NCBI GenBank assembly: GCA_964369685.1
Contig: CAYJFB010000002.1
Coordinates: forward strand, 1-64,000
Origin: Avidesulfovibrio sp964369685
GTDB taxonomy: Bacteria > Desulfobacterota > Desulfovibrionia > Desulfovibrionales > Desulfovibrionaceae
DNA: 64,000 bases
Direction: 5' to 3'
Shown: positions 54,519 through 62,093 of the stretch, in pieces
Numbering within the stretch: the first letter of the stretch is position 1
Layout: every line of letters starts with the position of its first letter
Notes under the pieces: model-generated
Seen by the model: only the letters and a program-made list of their open reading frames with translations
Database searches by the model: none
What the model was told of the DNA's origin: nothing
Made by a program: the position numbers and the translations under genes

Positions 54519-54917
54519 ATGCACGCAAAAACAGAAATACACAAGGTCGAACAAGGCCTAGAGCCGCTCAGATATTTTCATTATGCAAAACAAGCTGAAG
54601 CTGAAGGGCTTTTTCATGTCGCGGCACTGTTTTACGCCACAGCAAACAACACACAACGCCATCAAAGACGCCAAAATCCTAGCCCTGTAATAAAAAAAGC
54701 AGAAGAAAAAGAAAAATTTACAACAATAAAACAACATCAAGGCATACACCCGACACTTTATGCACGCCGCTTGGAAAAATTTAAAAAAATACATACTGTA
54801 CACGCTGAGGAACAATATTATCTTTGTGCTCTGTGCGGCTACACATATAACGGAAATTATGCAGAAAAGTGTCCTCTTTGTGAAACAGGAGGAAGCCTTT
54901 TCTCTTGTGTAGCATAA
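54519..54917 (+). CDS. Rubrerythrin-derived protein with rubredoxin-like metal centre
   Basis: The 132-residue protein ends in a rubredoxin-like zinc ribbon with four cysteines (C103-x2-C106 and C118-x2-C121; YYLCALCGYTYNGNYAEKCP). The N-terminal part (FHYAKQAEAEGLFHVAALFY) resembles rubrerythrin helices, but the expected ExxH diiron ligands read NTQRH and a second four-helix pair is missing. A classic diiron peroxidase site is therefore unlikely; it may be a small electron carrier or stress protein. The ATG at 54519 has AAAGGGG upstream. Confidence 0.7.
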   Translation: MHAKTEIHKVEQGLEPLRYFHYAKQAEAEGLFHVAALFYATANNTQRHQRRQNPSPVIKKAEEKEKFTTIKQHQGIHPTLYARRLEKFKKIHTVHAEEQYYLCALCGYTYNGNYAEKCPLCETGGSLFSCVA

Positions 54918-54987
54918 ATGAGGCATATTCCTTACAAAAAATATCTCTAGGGATTATTTCTGAATAAATTTGCCTTCTGCCTGCTTA

Positions 54988-55049
54988 AAACGCGTTTTTT
55001 GCTTAAGTTACGTATGTCTTGATACGCATCTTAAACAAAAAACGCGTTT
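54988..55049. terminator. Long imperfect hairpin after the rubredoxin-like gene
   Basis: Arms AAACGCGTTTTTTG (54988-55001) and CAAAAAACGCGTTT (55036-55049) pair perfectly; the inner bases add further pairing. No extended U-tail follows on plus, so termination is likely but leaky. The rest of the 309-base gap (54918-55226) holds the Fur-like promoter at 55115-55143. Confidence 0.55.
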
Positions 55050-55114
55050 CCTTAAGAAAAGAGGCCTTACTTCACACAAAATCTTGTTCTTTAGCCCCCT
55101 CACTTCAGCATTAC

Positions 55115-55143
55115 TTGACAATGAAATTCATTAACATTAAAGT
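55115..55143 (+). promoter_or_regulatory. Promoter with overlapping Fur box ahead of the iron locus
   Basis: TTGACA (55115-55120), a 17-base spacer and TAAAGT (55138-55143) form a promoter about 85 bases before the secreted-protein gene. The 19-base stretch GACAATGAAATTCATTAAC (55117-55135) matches the classic Fur consensus (GATAATGATAATCATTATC) at 15 positions and lies inside the promoter. Iron-dependent repression of the downstream genes is the simple reading. Confidence 0.65.
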
Positions 55144-55226
55144 CCCTTTAGCTGATGACCTGATGCTCATTTTACCTTAGAAAATGATATGCTTGTAAAG
55201 ATTTACAAGTTAAACGTGGAGAAATC

Positions 55227-55733
55227 ATGAAAAAAACAAGTCTGTTACTGAGCTTTGCTATGGTTTTATTTTTCGCTGCAAACGTCTATGCACACCAAGC
55301 CGTAAAAACTGACGGTTTTTCAGTAGCAAAGGACGGTCTGCAATTTGACGGATTGATTATTGCCATGGAACCACAAAACAGAGTTGGAAGCCTCTTTTTC
55401 AACCCTTCCAATCCGACGGCAACGCCCGTTAATAAAAACGAATTGGATAAAGCAAACACGATTGCTGTATTCAAAGAACAAATAGTAAACGTTGTTAATG
55501 CAAAAGCAGACCGTGATCCACTCACAAACTATAAACCTATAACTGTAAATGACATTGCCGTTTATGGCGGCCATGCCCTCCAAACAGAAAATTCCTATAC
55601 CGGCCATAAAGTGCTTGCCGCAACAAAAGCCGGGGCGACATACCGTGTGAAAATCACCTTAACCCCTAAAGATGAAAAACAAACCATACAAACTGCCATC
55701 CAAGGCATCTTTACTCTCTACGCGCCACAATAG
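55227..55733 (+). CDS. Secreted protein with predicted N-terminal His, first gene of the iron locus
   Basis: The 168-residue precursor has a signal peptide ending FFAANVYA, so the mature chain should begin HQAVKTDGFSVAKDG. The mature part of about 145 residues is beta-rich and cysteine-free. It carries additional His residues (YGGHALQTENSYTGHKVLAA). No known family is recognised. The ATG follows TGGAGAAATC. Placement right behind the Fur-type promoter and before the Feo genes suggests a periplasmic metal role; the predicted histidine at the mature N-terminus is shared with three other secreted proteins in the locus. Confidence 0.75.
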   Translation: MKKTSLLLSFAMVLFFAANVYAHQAVKTDGFSVAKDGLQFDGLIIAMEPQNRVGSLFFNPSNPTATPVNKNELDKANTIAVFKEQIVNVVNAKADRDPLTNYKPITVNDIAVYGGHALQTENSYTGHKVLAATKAGATYRVKITLTPKDEKQTIQTAIQGIFTLYAPQ

Positions 55734-55878
55734 AGCTTGTGCATGATTTGCTTGCATTGTTTTCAATAAAAACATGCCTAAAAGGGCATAACACCGCGGC
55801 ATCAATACATATAAAAGATTGATGCCGCGACGATAATTTTTTTGTAAGGATTCGCCCTCAAAAAAAGGAAATATTGTC

Positions 55879-56145
55879 ATGTCGGATGCTCTCATTGTTT
55901 TTTTCTGTGTTGCTATGGCAGCGGGATATATTGCCTACAAAGCACGCAAGGCTTTTCGAGGTGGAAGATGTTCGGGATGTTCTTCGTGCGATTGCAACGA
56001 CACACAAAAACGTCCATCAACGATGGGTGATGATAGCCAAACAAGAATACTGCAAAAAAATTCCTCCTGTTGTTGTCAACAAAAGCAGGAAAATCTTCCT
56101 CCCCATACCGATACATGCACATCAAACAATGCAACCAACCATTAA
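55879..56145 (+). CDS. FeoB-associated Cys-rich membrane protein
   Basis: This 88-residue protein has one N-terminal membrane helix (LIVFFCVAMAAGYIAYKA), then RKAFRGGRCSGCSSCDC and a polar tail with another SSCCCQQ cluster. This is the arrangement of the small FeoB-associated cysteine-rich family often encoded next to feoAB. Its exact role is unknown; handling of ferrous iron or redox control are proposals. The ATG at 55879 has AAGGAAAT upstream; feoA starts 187 bases after the stop. Confidence 0.8.
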   Translation: MSDALIVFFCVAMAAGYIAYKARKAFRGGRCSGCSSCDCNDTQKRPSTMGDDSQTRILQKNSSCCCQQKQENLPPHTDTCTSNNATNH

Positions 56146-56201
56146 AAATACGATCATAACCAATTTGCTCATTCTCTTAGCATGTACAACATAATTAGCA
56201 A

Positions 56202-56230
56202 TTGACATTCATTTTCAAAAGCAATATATT
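56202..56230 (+). promoter_or_regulatory. Near-consensus promoter ahead of feoA
   Basis: TTGACA (56202-56207), a 17-base spacer and TATATT (56225-56230) sit upstream of feoA. The reverse strand across 56200-56220 has a weaker Fur-like sequence (about 12 of 19 consensus positions). A terminator follows only 20 bases downstream. Confidence 0.65.
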
Positions 56231-56250
56231 TTGTTCCCATATTGTAATGT

Positions 56251-56284
56251 AAGGACTCATATCACTTGATATGTCCTTTTTTTT
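56251..56284 (+). terminator. Intrinsic terminator in the feoA leader
   Basis: Stem AAGGAC(T)CATATC with GATATGTCCTT (one bulge) is followed by at least seven T. It can end readthrough from the Cys-rich gene, or attenuate transcripts starting at 56202-56230. Confidence 0.75.
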
Positions 56285-56332
56285 ACTTTCTCTTAACAGC
56301 TTATGCGTTTCTTCGTATGACAAGGGGTACAC

Positions 56333-56563
56333 ATGACACTGAACGACATTAAGCATCCCGGTGCCTTGTCAGTAACCAATATCTCTGTTGAAGGTTCTTT
56401 ACGGCAAAGGCTATACGATTTAGGCATTTGTCCCGGAACAAAAATAACCTTTGTGCGCACTGCTCCATTAACTGATCCTATTCAAGTGCGAGTGGGCAGT
56501 TATCATGTTGCGCTACGACGTTCGGAAGCAAAATATGTAGAGGTATCCGAAGATGTCCAATAA
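56333..56563 (+). CDS. feoA: Ferrous iron transport protein FeoA
   Basis: The 76-residue SH3-like FeoA protein has ISVEGSLRQRLYDLGICPGT and ending VALRRSEAKYVEVSEDV. FeoA binds and modulates the FeoB transporter. The ATG follows CAAGGGGT. It overlaps the start of feoB by 11 bases, so expression is coupled. Confidence 0.95.
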   Translation: MTLNDIKHPGALSVTNISVEGSLRQRLYDLGICPGTKITFVRTAPLTDPIQVRVGSYHVALRRSEAKYVEVSEDVQ

Positions 56564-59039
56564 AGTGATCGCCCTTGCAGGACAACCGAATTGCGGTAAA
56601 TCAACGCTTTTTAATTTACTGACAGGAGCACGGCAATATGTCGCCAACTATCCCGGTGTTACTGTGGAAAAATTGGGCGGTTCCTGCGTGATTAACGGTC
56701 AGAAAATTTCAGTTGTCGATCTACCGGGCACATATGCCTTCACATCTTATTCCCCCGAAGAGATGGCCGCTCGTGATTTTATTTTACACGAACGTCCTGA
56801 TGTGGTGATTGCTGTTACGGATGCGTCCACGTTGGAAAAAGGTCTTTACTTTGTTATCCAACTTTTGGAGATGGGCAGGCCTGTTATTCTTGCCCTAAAT
56901 ATGATGGATGTCGCAAAACGACGCGGTTTACAAGTTGATATTGAATTTCTTTCCCGAAAATTAGACATTCCTATTGCCCCTATCCAAGCAACAAAAGCCA
57001 AAGCCGAAGGGAATCGACGTCTTTTTGAATTGATCGGTGAATATACACAAAATCCATCTGAGCATAAACCATTTAGCGTAGATTACGGTCTTTTAGAGCC
57101 ATATATTACAACGCTCTCCGAATCGATCCAAGAAGCTGTTGCAGACACGTGTTACCCATCGCGTTGGATGGCTTTGAAATTGTTTGAAGAAGACCAGGCG
57201 GTACTCGAGACACTCCGTAGCCTTGAACGGTGTCCTCCAAACATTGACGCATTTCTTCAAGAACTCAAGAATACAGCAAATACAACCCTGCCCGTTCAAT
57301 CTGTGGCACATATCGCCGCCGTACGCCACACGGTAGCGCGCGCTTTGAATGACGCCGTATTGCACCGTGAAAACCAAGAGGCAAACAATACGCTGTCGTT
57401 TACAGAAAAAGTTGATGCTATTGTTTGCCATCGTATTATGGGACCGATGGTTCTTTTTATAGTACTGTTTGCATTTTATCATCTTTCCGTTACCTACGGA
57501 AACATTTTGGCGGCACAAATTTGGCCTTTTTGGGCAGGCCTTGAACATTTCATCGGTTCACTGTTGCCAAATCAAGGTTTTTTGGAAGATCCGCTCGTGC
57601 GTTCCATGATTGAATGGGTTGTTAAAAGCATGACGGCGGTATTAAACTATATACCGATTTTCTTTTTGATGTTTTCTTTTGTCTTCATTTTGGAAGGCAG
57701 CGGATATCTTGCACGTATCGCTTTTATTCTTGATAAAGTTTTTCACACCTATGGTTTACATGGACAATCCACTTTACCTTTAATTCTGGGTGGTGTTTAT
57801 GTTGGTGGTTGTGCCATTCCCGGGGTTGTGGCAACCAAGGCCATCCCCGACGAAAGGGCACGCTTCACGACCATTCTTGTTGTACCCATGATGAATTGCC
57901 TTGCCAAAGTGCCTCTTTACTTACTGCTTGTCAGTGGTTTTTTTGCCGCGGAAGCAGGAAGCACCATGTTTTTTATGGGGACTATCACCTTGCTTATGGC
58001 ATTGATTGTCGCCAAAGGCCTCAATCTGACTATCCTTCGCGGACGCCCTTCAGCACCGTTTATTATCGAATTACCGACGTATCATATGCCGCTGTTAAAA
58101 AATGTCTTGCAGGAAACGTTGATGCGTATTTGGGTTTTTATCAAGAGAATTTTGACTATTGTCGTGGCTGTGTCCACAGTCGTTTTTGCGCTTGTGTCGT
58201 TTCCAAACCTGTCAGAGGAACGTAAAGCCTATTATCTGCAAGAACAAGAAAAACTTGAAGACATATTCATGACGGCTGTCAGTAAAACTTCTTTTTCAAA
58301 CAGCTTTACAAAAAACGATATATTGCCTTTGATCCGTTACCAAGAAGACCTGCGTGAAAGAAAACGCGGACTGAATCAAGAACAAGCCACAATCATCAAT
58401 GAAACCGCTTTAAAAGAATCGCCCATTTATGCCTCCATTGTTTTGCGCAAAGGAAAAGACGGCAGAACCTTGGCCTCAGCCTTACGCACTCTAGACAGCA
58501 AAAGAAAAACCTTACGACGTGAAATACGTCAAGAACGCTTTGAAAACAGCTATCTTGGTATGGCAGGAAAAACACTGGAACCCATTACGGCAGGAGCAGG
58601 CTTTGATTGGCGCATGAATATTGCTCTTCTTTCTGCCCTCGCTGCCAAAGAAAACAGTGCCGCCACCCTTGGAGCTTTATACGGTTTTGAAGGCGGTAAA
58701 CCAGGAGAAAACTTTGAAAAATATGGTTTTACCCCACTTCATGCCTTAGCACTCATGCTTTTTATGTCTTTGTATCCTCCGTGCTTGCCTGCGTCCATGA
58801 TGGTACGCAGTCAAACAGGCACTACAGGTTGGATGATTTTTTCTATACTCTTTCAAATGACCATAGGATTGCTTGTTGCCACGTTTGTATATAGCGGCGG
58901 AGTGCTACTCAACCTTACAGGTACGCAAGCCATGTGGACTTTTTATGGTCTTTGCTTGGGCGTCGTCCTCTTATTGGGGATACTTCCTGCACGACTGAGC
59001 AACAAGAAAGAACAAGCAAGCACTATAAAAACTCTCTAA
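56553..59039 (+). CDS. feoB: Ferrous iron transporter FeoB
   Basis: The 828-residue inner membrane transporter has an N-terminal G domain with G1 GQPNCGKSTLFNLL (10-18), G3 VVDLPGTYAFTSYSPEE and G4 LNMMDVAK. A GDI-like helical region follows. The first Gate domain contains YVGGCAIPGVVATKAIPDER and MMNCLAKVPLYLLLVS; the second has LLSALAAKENSAATLGALYG and LYPPCLPASMMV. A charged loop of about 110 residues (about 551-664) precedes the second Gate and is much longer than in E. coli FeoB. It imports Fe2+ across the inner membrane. Confidence 0.97.
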   Translation: MSNKVIALAGQPNCGKSTLFNLLTGARQYVANYPGVTVEKLGGSCVINGQKISVVDLPGTYAFTSYSPEEMAARDFILHERPDVVIAVTDASTLEKGLYFVIQLLEMGRPVILALNMMDVAKRRGLQVDIEFLSRKLDIPIAPIQATKAKAEGNRRLFELIGEYTQNPSEHKPFSVDYGLLEPYITTLSESIQEAVADTCYPSRWMALKLFEEDQAVLETLRSLERCPPNIDAFLQELKNTANTTLPVQSVAHIAAVRHTVARALNDAVLHRENQEANNTLSFTEKVDAIVCHRIMGPMVLFIVLFAFYHLSVTYGNILAAQIWPFWAGLEHFIGSLLPNQGFLEDPLVRSMIEWVVKSMTAVLNYIPIFFLMFSFVFILEGSGYLARIAFILDKVFHTYGLHGQSTLPLILGGVYVGGCAIPGVVATKAIPDERARFTTILVVPMMNCLAKVPLYLLLVSGFFAAEAGSTMFFMGTITLLMALIVAKGLNLTILRGRPSAPFIIELPTYHMPLLKNVLQETLMRIWVFIKRILTIVVAVSTVVFALVSFPNLSEERKAYYLQEQEKLEDIFMTAVSKTSFSNSFTKNDILPLIRYQEDLRERKRGLNQEQATIINETALKESPIYASIVLRKGKDGRTLASALRTLDSKRKTLRREIRQERFENSYLGMAGKTLEPITAGAGFDWRMNIALLSALAAKENSAATLGALYGFEGGKPGENFEKYGFTPLHALALMLFMSLYPPCLPASMMVRSQTGTTGWMIFSILFQMTIGLLVATFVYSGGVLLNLTGTQAMWTFYGLCLGVVLLLGILPARLSNKKEQASTIKTL

Positions 59040-59106
59040 AAGTGTTTTTATAATAACCCGATACGTCTTTTTATACTTTTTACTTTTTTACCTTGGAGAA
59101 ATGATC

Positions 59107-59421
59107 ATGTTGAAAAAAATTGTTTTGACTTTGGCTTTGATGTTGGGTTTGCCGTCAATGGTATTGGCACACAGCCCAATCTTTGATTGTTTTGATAACG
59201 GTGACGGCACGATCACCTGCCAAGGCGGTTTTTCCGACGGCTCCTCGGCTGCAGGTGTTAAAGTCTATGTAAAAGACAGTGCCGGAAAAATCCTTGAAAC
59301 CCTTGCCATGGACGACAACAGCGAAGTGACTATTAAAAAACCCTCAGGTACCTATTCTATGGAATTGGATGCAGGTGAAGGGCATTCTGTTCACGTGAGT
59401 GGTGACAAGATAGTGGAATAG
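59107..59421 (+). CDS. Small secreted protein, predicted mature N-terminal His (paralogue 1)
   Basis: The 104-residue precursor has a signal peptide ending PSMVLA, giving a mature start HSPIFDCFDNGDGTITCQGG. Two cysteines bracket CFDNGDGTITC, and the rest is a small beta-sandwich-like domain (SDGSSAAGVKVYVKDSAGKI) ending GHSVHVSGDKIVE. The ATG at 59107 is preferred over 59101 because GGAG is then eight bases away. It is closely related to the protein at 60662 and 67 bases after feoB. No characterised family is recognised; metal binding is inferred. Confidence 0.8.
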   Translation: MLKKIVLTLALMLGLPSMVLAHSPIFDCFDNGDGTITCQGGFSDGSSAAGVKVYVKDSAGKILETLAMDDNSEVTIKKPSGTYSMELDAGEGHSVHVSGDKIVE

Positions 59422-59526
59422 TTTGTTTACAGTTGAAGGTTGTACCTTTTTTAGTTCGTTTTTAAGCACGTTGCTTGCCGATTTTGATACTATACCTATT
59501 TTTACACCCTCAATGACGGAGTTATC

Positions 59527-60366
59527 ATGAAAAAGCATCGGTTATCATTTACTGCTGCCGTCCTCAGCCTTTTGGCTACTCTGACCATGGCAGTCCCGGC
59601 TGAAGCGCATTTCCAAATGCTCTATACCCCAAAAACAGATATGGAAAAAGCTGAAGATATGGATATGCGTATCGTTTTTACGCATCCTGCCGAAGCCGGA
59701 CACATGATGGATATGGGTGGTATTAACGAATTTTATGCCCTTTATAAACGTGGTGCCAATGCACCGCAAAAAATAGATATGAAACAATATCTAAAAGAAA
59801 TTACTTGGAAAAATCCCGGATCTGCTGCCCCTGCTTTTTCGGCAATGATTCCGAGAAAAGAAATTCGTTCTATGGGTGACTATGTCTTTGTGATGGTTCC
59901 CGGATATTACATGGAAAAAGAAGAAGACGTTTATATGCAACAAATAACCAAGCTTATTGCCAACGTCGGCGGTGTGCCCACTATTTGGAACGAGCCTGTC
60001 GGTTTGCCTTGCGAAATCGTGCCTATGATCAAGCCGTATGCCACATGGAAAGGCAACGTGTTTCAAGGTCAAGTGCTTTCCGGCGGTAAACCTGTTCCCG
60101 GTGCCGAAGTGGAAGTTGAATACATGAGTCACGAGCCGAATTTGAACACCAACACCCTGGCCGAAAAATCTTCGGTAAACTATCCAAACGGTGCGCTTGT
60201 TACACAAACCATCATTGCCGACCAAAACGGGGTGATCACTTTTGGTTTGGCAAAAGAAGGTTGGTGGGGCTTTGCGGCATTGGGTATCGGTCCCGATAAA
60301 GAATACAAAGGCAAAGAACTCTCCCAAGACGCCGTGATCTGGGTACAAGCCTACGACATGGATTAA
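59527..60366 (+). CDS. DUF4198 periplasmic protein with predicted N-terminal His
   Basis: The 279-residue precursor has a signal peptide ending MAVPAEA and mature start HFQMLYTPKTDMEKAEDMDM. It then carries the DUF4198 pattern: MRIVFTHPAEAGHMMDMGG, GDYVFVMVPGYYMEKEEDVY, a central IWNEPVGLPCEIVPM, and a C-terminal Ig-like part (GNVFQGQVLSGGKPVPGAEV .. KEGWWGFAALG). DUF4198 proteins often lie beside metal (nickel, cobalt or iron) transporters, with a mature N-terminal His thought to be a metal ligand. Between the two paralogous small proteins. Confidence 0.88.
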   Translation: MKKHRLSFTAAVLSLLATLTMAVPAEAHFQMLYTPKTDMEKAEDMDMRIVFTHPAEAGHMMDMGGINEFYALYKRGANAPQKIDMKQYLKEITWKNPGSAAPAFSAMIPRKEIRSMGDYVFVMVPGYYMEKEEDVYMQQITKLIANVGGVPTIWNEPVGLPCEIVPMIKPYATWKGNVFQGQVLSGGKPVPGAEVEVEYMSHEPNLNTNTLAEKSSVNYPNGALVTQTIIADQNGVITFGLAKEGWWGFAALGIGPDKEYKGKELSQDAVIWVQAYDMD

Positions 60367-60396
60367 TGCTTTTTACTTTTCATTTTTGAATCTTTT

Positions 60397-60541
60397 TCGA
60401 GGGAAGTTACACTCTATGAAGCATCGCTTCCCTCAACCTCTTTTGTTATCGCGGTGTTTGTCGAAAAACTTGTCATCACTTGGCTCTGAGCATTTTTACC
60501 GACGCACACCGCAGTATTCAATCTCTCAAGGAATCCTTTTA
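60397..60541 (+). repeat. Dispersed intergenic repeat, copy F
   Basis: Hairpin GAGGGAAG..CTTCCCTC (60399-60434), then CCTCTTTTGTTATCGCGGTG, a variable middle, and CACACCGCAGTATTCAATCT. It shares with copy A the CTATGA/ GCAT loop detail. It separates the DUF4198 gene from the second small-protein gene, which it may affect. Confidence 0.7.
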
Positions 60542-60661
60542 CCCAACAAACAGTATTCTCAAAAAAAAAGACTCTATGCAGTCAAAATTTTTTATAATGG
60601 CGTAGATATTTTTTAATAGGGCATGCTCCTTTCAATATTATTACTTTTGGAACAAACTATC

Positions 60662-60982
60662 ATGAAAAAATATTTTTGTATGGCAATATGTTGTGGCTTT
60701 GCATTGATTTTTGCATCAAACGCTTCGGCACACAGTGCTTTGTTGAATTGTTTTGATAACGCTGACGGAACTTTTACCTGCCAAGGTGGATTTTCTGATG
60801 GTTCATCGGCCACAGGTATTCGTATTGTCGTCAAAGACGATTCGGGACGTGTTTTACAAGAAGCACAACTCAATGCCGACAGTGAAGTTGTTCTTTCGCG
60901 CCCCCAGCAAAACTTTACAATCCTTTTTGACGGCGGTTCGGGACATTCTGTTGAAATTCCCGGAGAAAGTATTGTCCGTTAG
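60662..60982 (+). CDS. Small secreted protein, predicted mature N-terminal His (paralogue 2)
   Basis: The 106-residue precursor has a signal peptide ending ALIFASNASA and mature start HSALLNCFDNADGTFTCQGG. It shares the CFDNxDGTxTCQGGFSDGSS core and the C-terminal GHSVEIPGE with paralogue 1. Local duplication with the DUF4198 gene between the copies is the simplest explanation. The ATG at 60662 gives a clean signal peptide. Ribosome site weak (TGGAAC at 11 bases). Confidence 0.8.
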   Translation: MKKYFCMAICCGFALIFASNASAHSALLNCFDNADGTFTCQGGFSDGSSATGIRIVVKDDSGRVLQEAQLNADSEVVLSRPQQNFTILFDGGSGHSVEIPGESIVR

Positions 60983-61059
60983 ATCCTTTTCTTTCTCACT
61001 CTCCTTGATATAAACGTTTCCTAACAATTATCCATATTTCTCGTTTCATGATTTGGATG

Positions 61060-61172
61060 ACATAGAATCTCAGAACAACTTGAAACCGCGACACATGAAC
61101 AGTGCGCAGCACTGGAATGTGCCGCGGCGACAAGGGGTTTGGGGGGATTATCCCCCCAAGAAAAAAACAAAA
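61060..61172 (-). repeat. Dispersed intergenic repeat, copy G
   Basis: The plus strand reads TCTCAGAACAACTTGAAACC, a CGCGAC..GTGCCGCGG stem, CGACAAGGGGTTTGG and a GGGGGG-ATTAT-CCCCCC hairpin with AAGAAAAAAA. It ends 12 bases before the ABC ATPase start, so it forms that gene's leader. Same family as copies A-F. Confidence 0.82.
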
Positions 61173-61184
61173 AAGAAAAAAGTT

Positions 61185-62093
61185 ATGAATGAAGCACCGA
61201 TCTGTATCAATGACTTACGACATAATTATGGTAAACGAGAGCTCTATCATGGATTGACGTTATCCATTGAAAAAGGACGTGTTTGTGCCTTGCTTGGCAA
61301 AAATGGTGTCGGAAAGACAACATTAATTCAAATTTTAATGGGTTTTATGCGTCCCAATAGCGGTCAGTGCCGTATATTTGGTGAACTTGCCTATACCGTA
61401 CGTCCAGAAACTCGTGCCCGTATCGGTCTACTTTTTGAAAAACACTTGGCATATCAATTTTTTAGCATTGAACAAATCGAAAAATACACTCGTCAATTTT
61501 ATCCAAAATGGAAGCCCGAACGCTTTTATCATTTGGTCGATTTGTTGGGTCTTCCCAAAACACACCGTATTGCACACATGAGCGAAGGGCAACGTTCACA
61601 AGTTGTCCTGGGTCTTACATTGGCACAAGATCCGGAATTGCTGATTCTCGACGACTATTCCATGGGGCTGGATGCCGGATATCGTCGTCTTTTTATTGAT
61701 TATCTGTGTGAAAATTTGCGAGATGGCGAACACACCATCATCATCACCTCACATGTCATTCAAGATATGGAATCCTTTGTTGATGACGCGGTATTCATGC
61801 GTCGCAATAAATTGGCACACCAAACGTCTTTGACGGATTTTATGATACAATTTGCAGGATATACCATACCGCGCCCCGCAGACAACACCGAGCTTGAGCG
61901 TGTTTTGCAAACCATTCCGAAAGATATTTTGGTAAACACCGAATGGCATAAAGATTTTGTCGAACTGTTTTTTTATGCCGATGAGGCTACCCGTCTGAAA
62001 ACAATTCAAGAACATTCACTCAACAGTTTAAATATACAACAAAAATCTTTAAATATGGAAGACGCTTTTATTGGCTTTACGGGGAGGTATTAA
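61185..62093 (+). CDS. ABC transporter ATP-binding protein (ABC-2 type)
   Basis: The 302-residue protein has Walker A LLGKNGVGKTTLIQIL, a Q-loop region, a signature reading MSEGQRSQV in place of LSGGQ, and Walker B LLILDDYSMGLD. The residue usually acting as catalytic Glu is Asp. The C-terminal domain of about 80 residues (RPADNTELERVLQTIPKDIL) is of unknown function. The ATG at 61185 (MNEAPICIND) is chosen by similarity; the ribosome site is poor because a repeat sits upstream. It overlaps the permease start by one base. Confidence 0.88.
   Translation: MNEAPICINDLRHNYGKRELYHGLTLSIEKGRVCALLGKNGVGKTTLIQILMGFMRPNSGQCRIFGELAYTVRPETRARIGLLFEKHLAYQFFSIEQIEKYTRQFYPKWKPERFYHLVDLLGLPKTHRIAHMSEGQRSQVVLGLTLAQDPELLILDDYSMGLDAGYRRLFIDYLCENLRDGEHTIIITSHVIQDMESFVDDAVFMRRNKLAHQTSLTDFMIQFAGYTIPRPADNTELERVLQTIPKDILVNTEWHKDFVELFFYADEATRLKTIQEHSLNSLNIQQKSLNMEDAFIGFTGRY

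Noticed and set aside
55874..56194. 106-codon alternative frame over the Cys-rich Feo gene
   Set aside because: The other frame gives the recognised FeoB-associated family with a membrane helix and CSGCSSC. This one has no pattern and a poor start.
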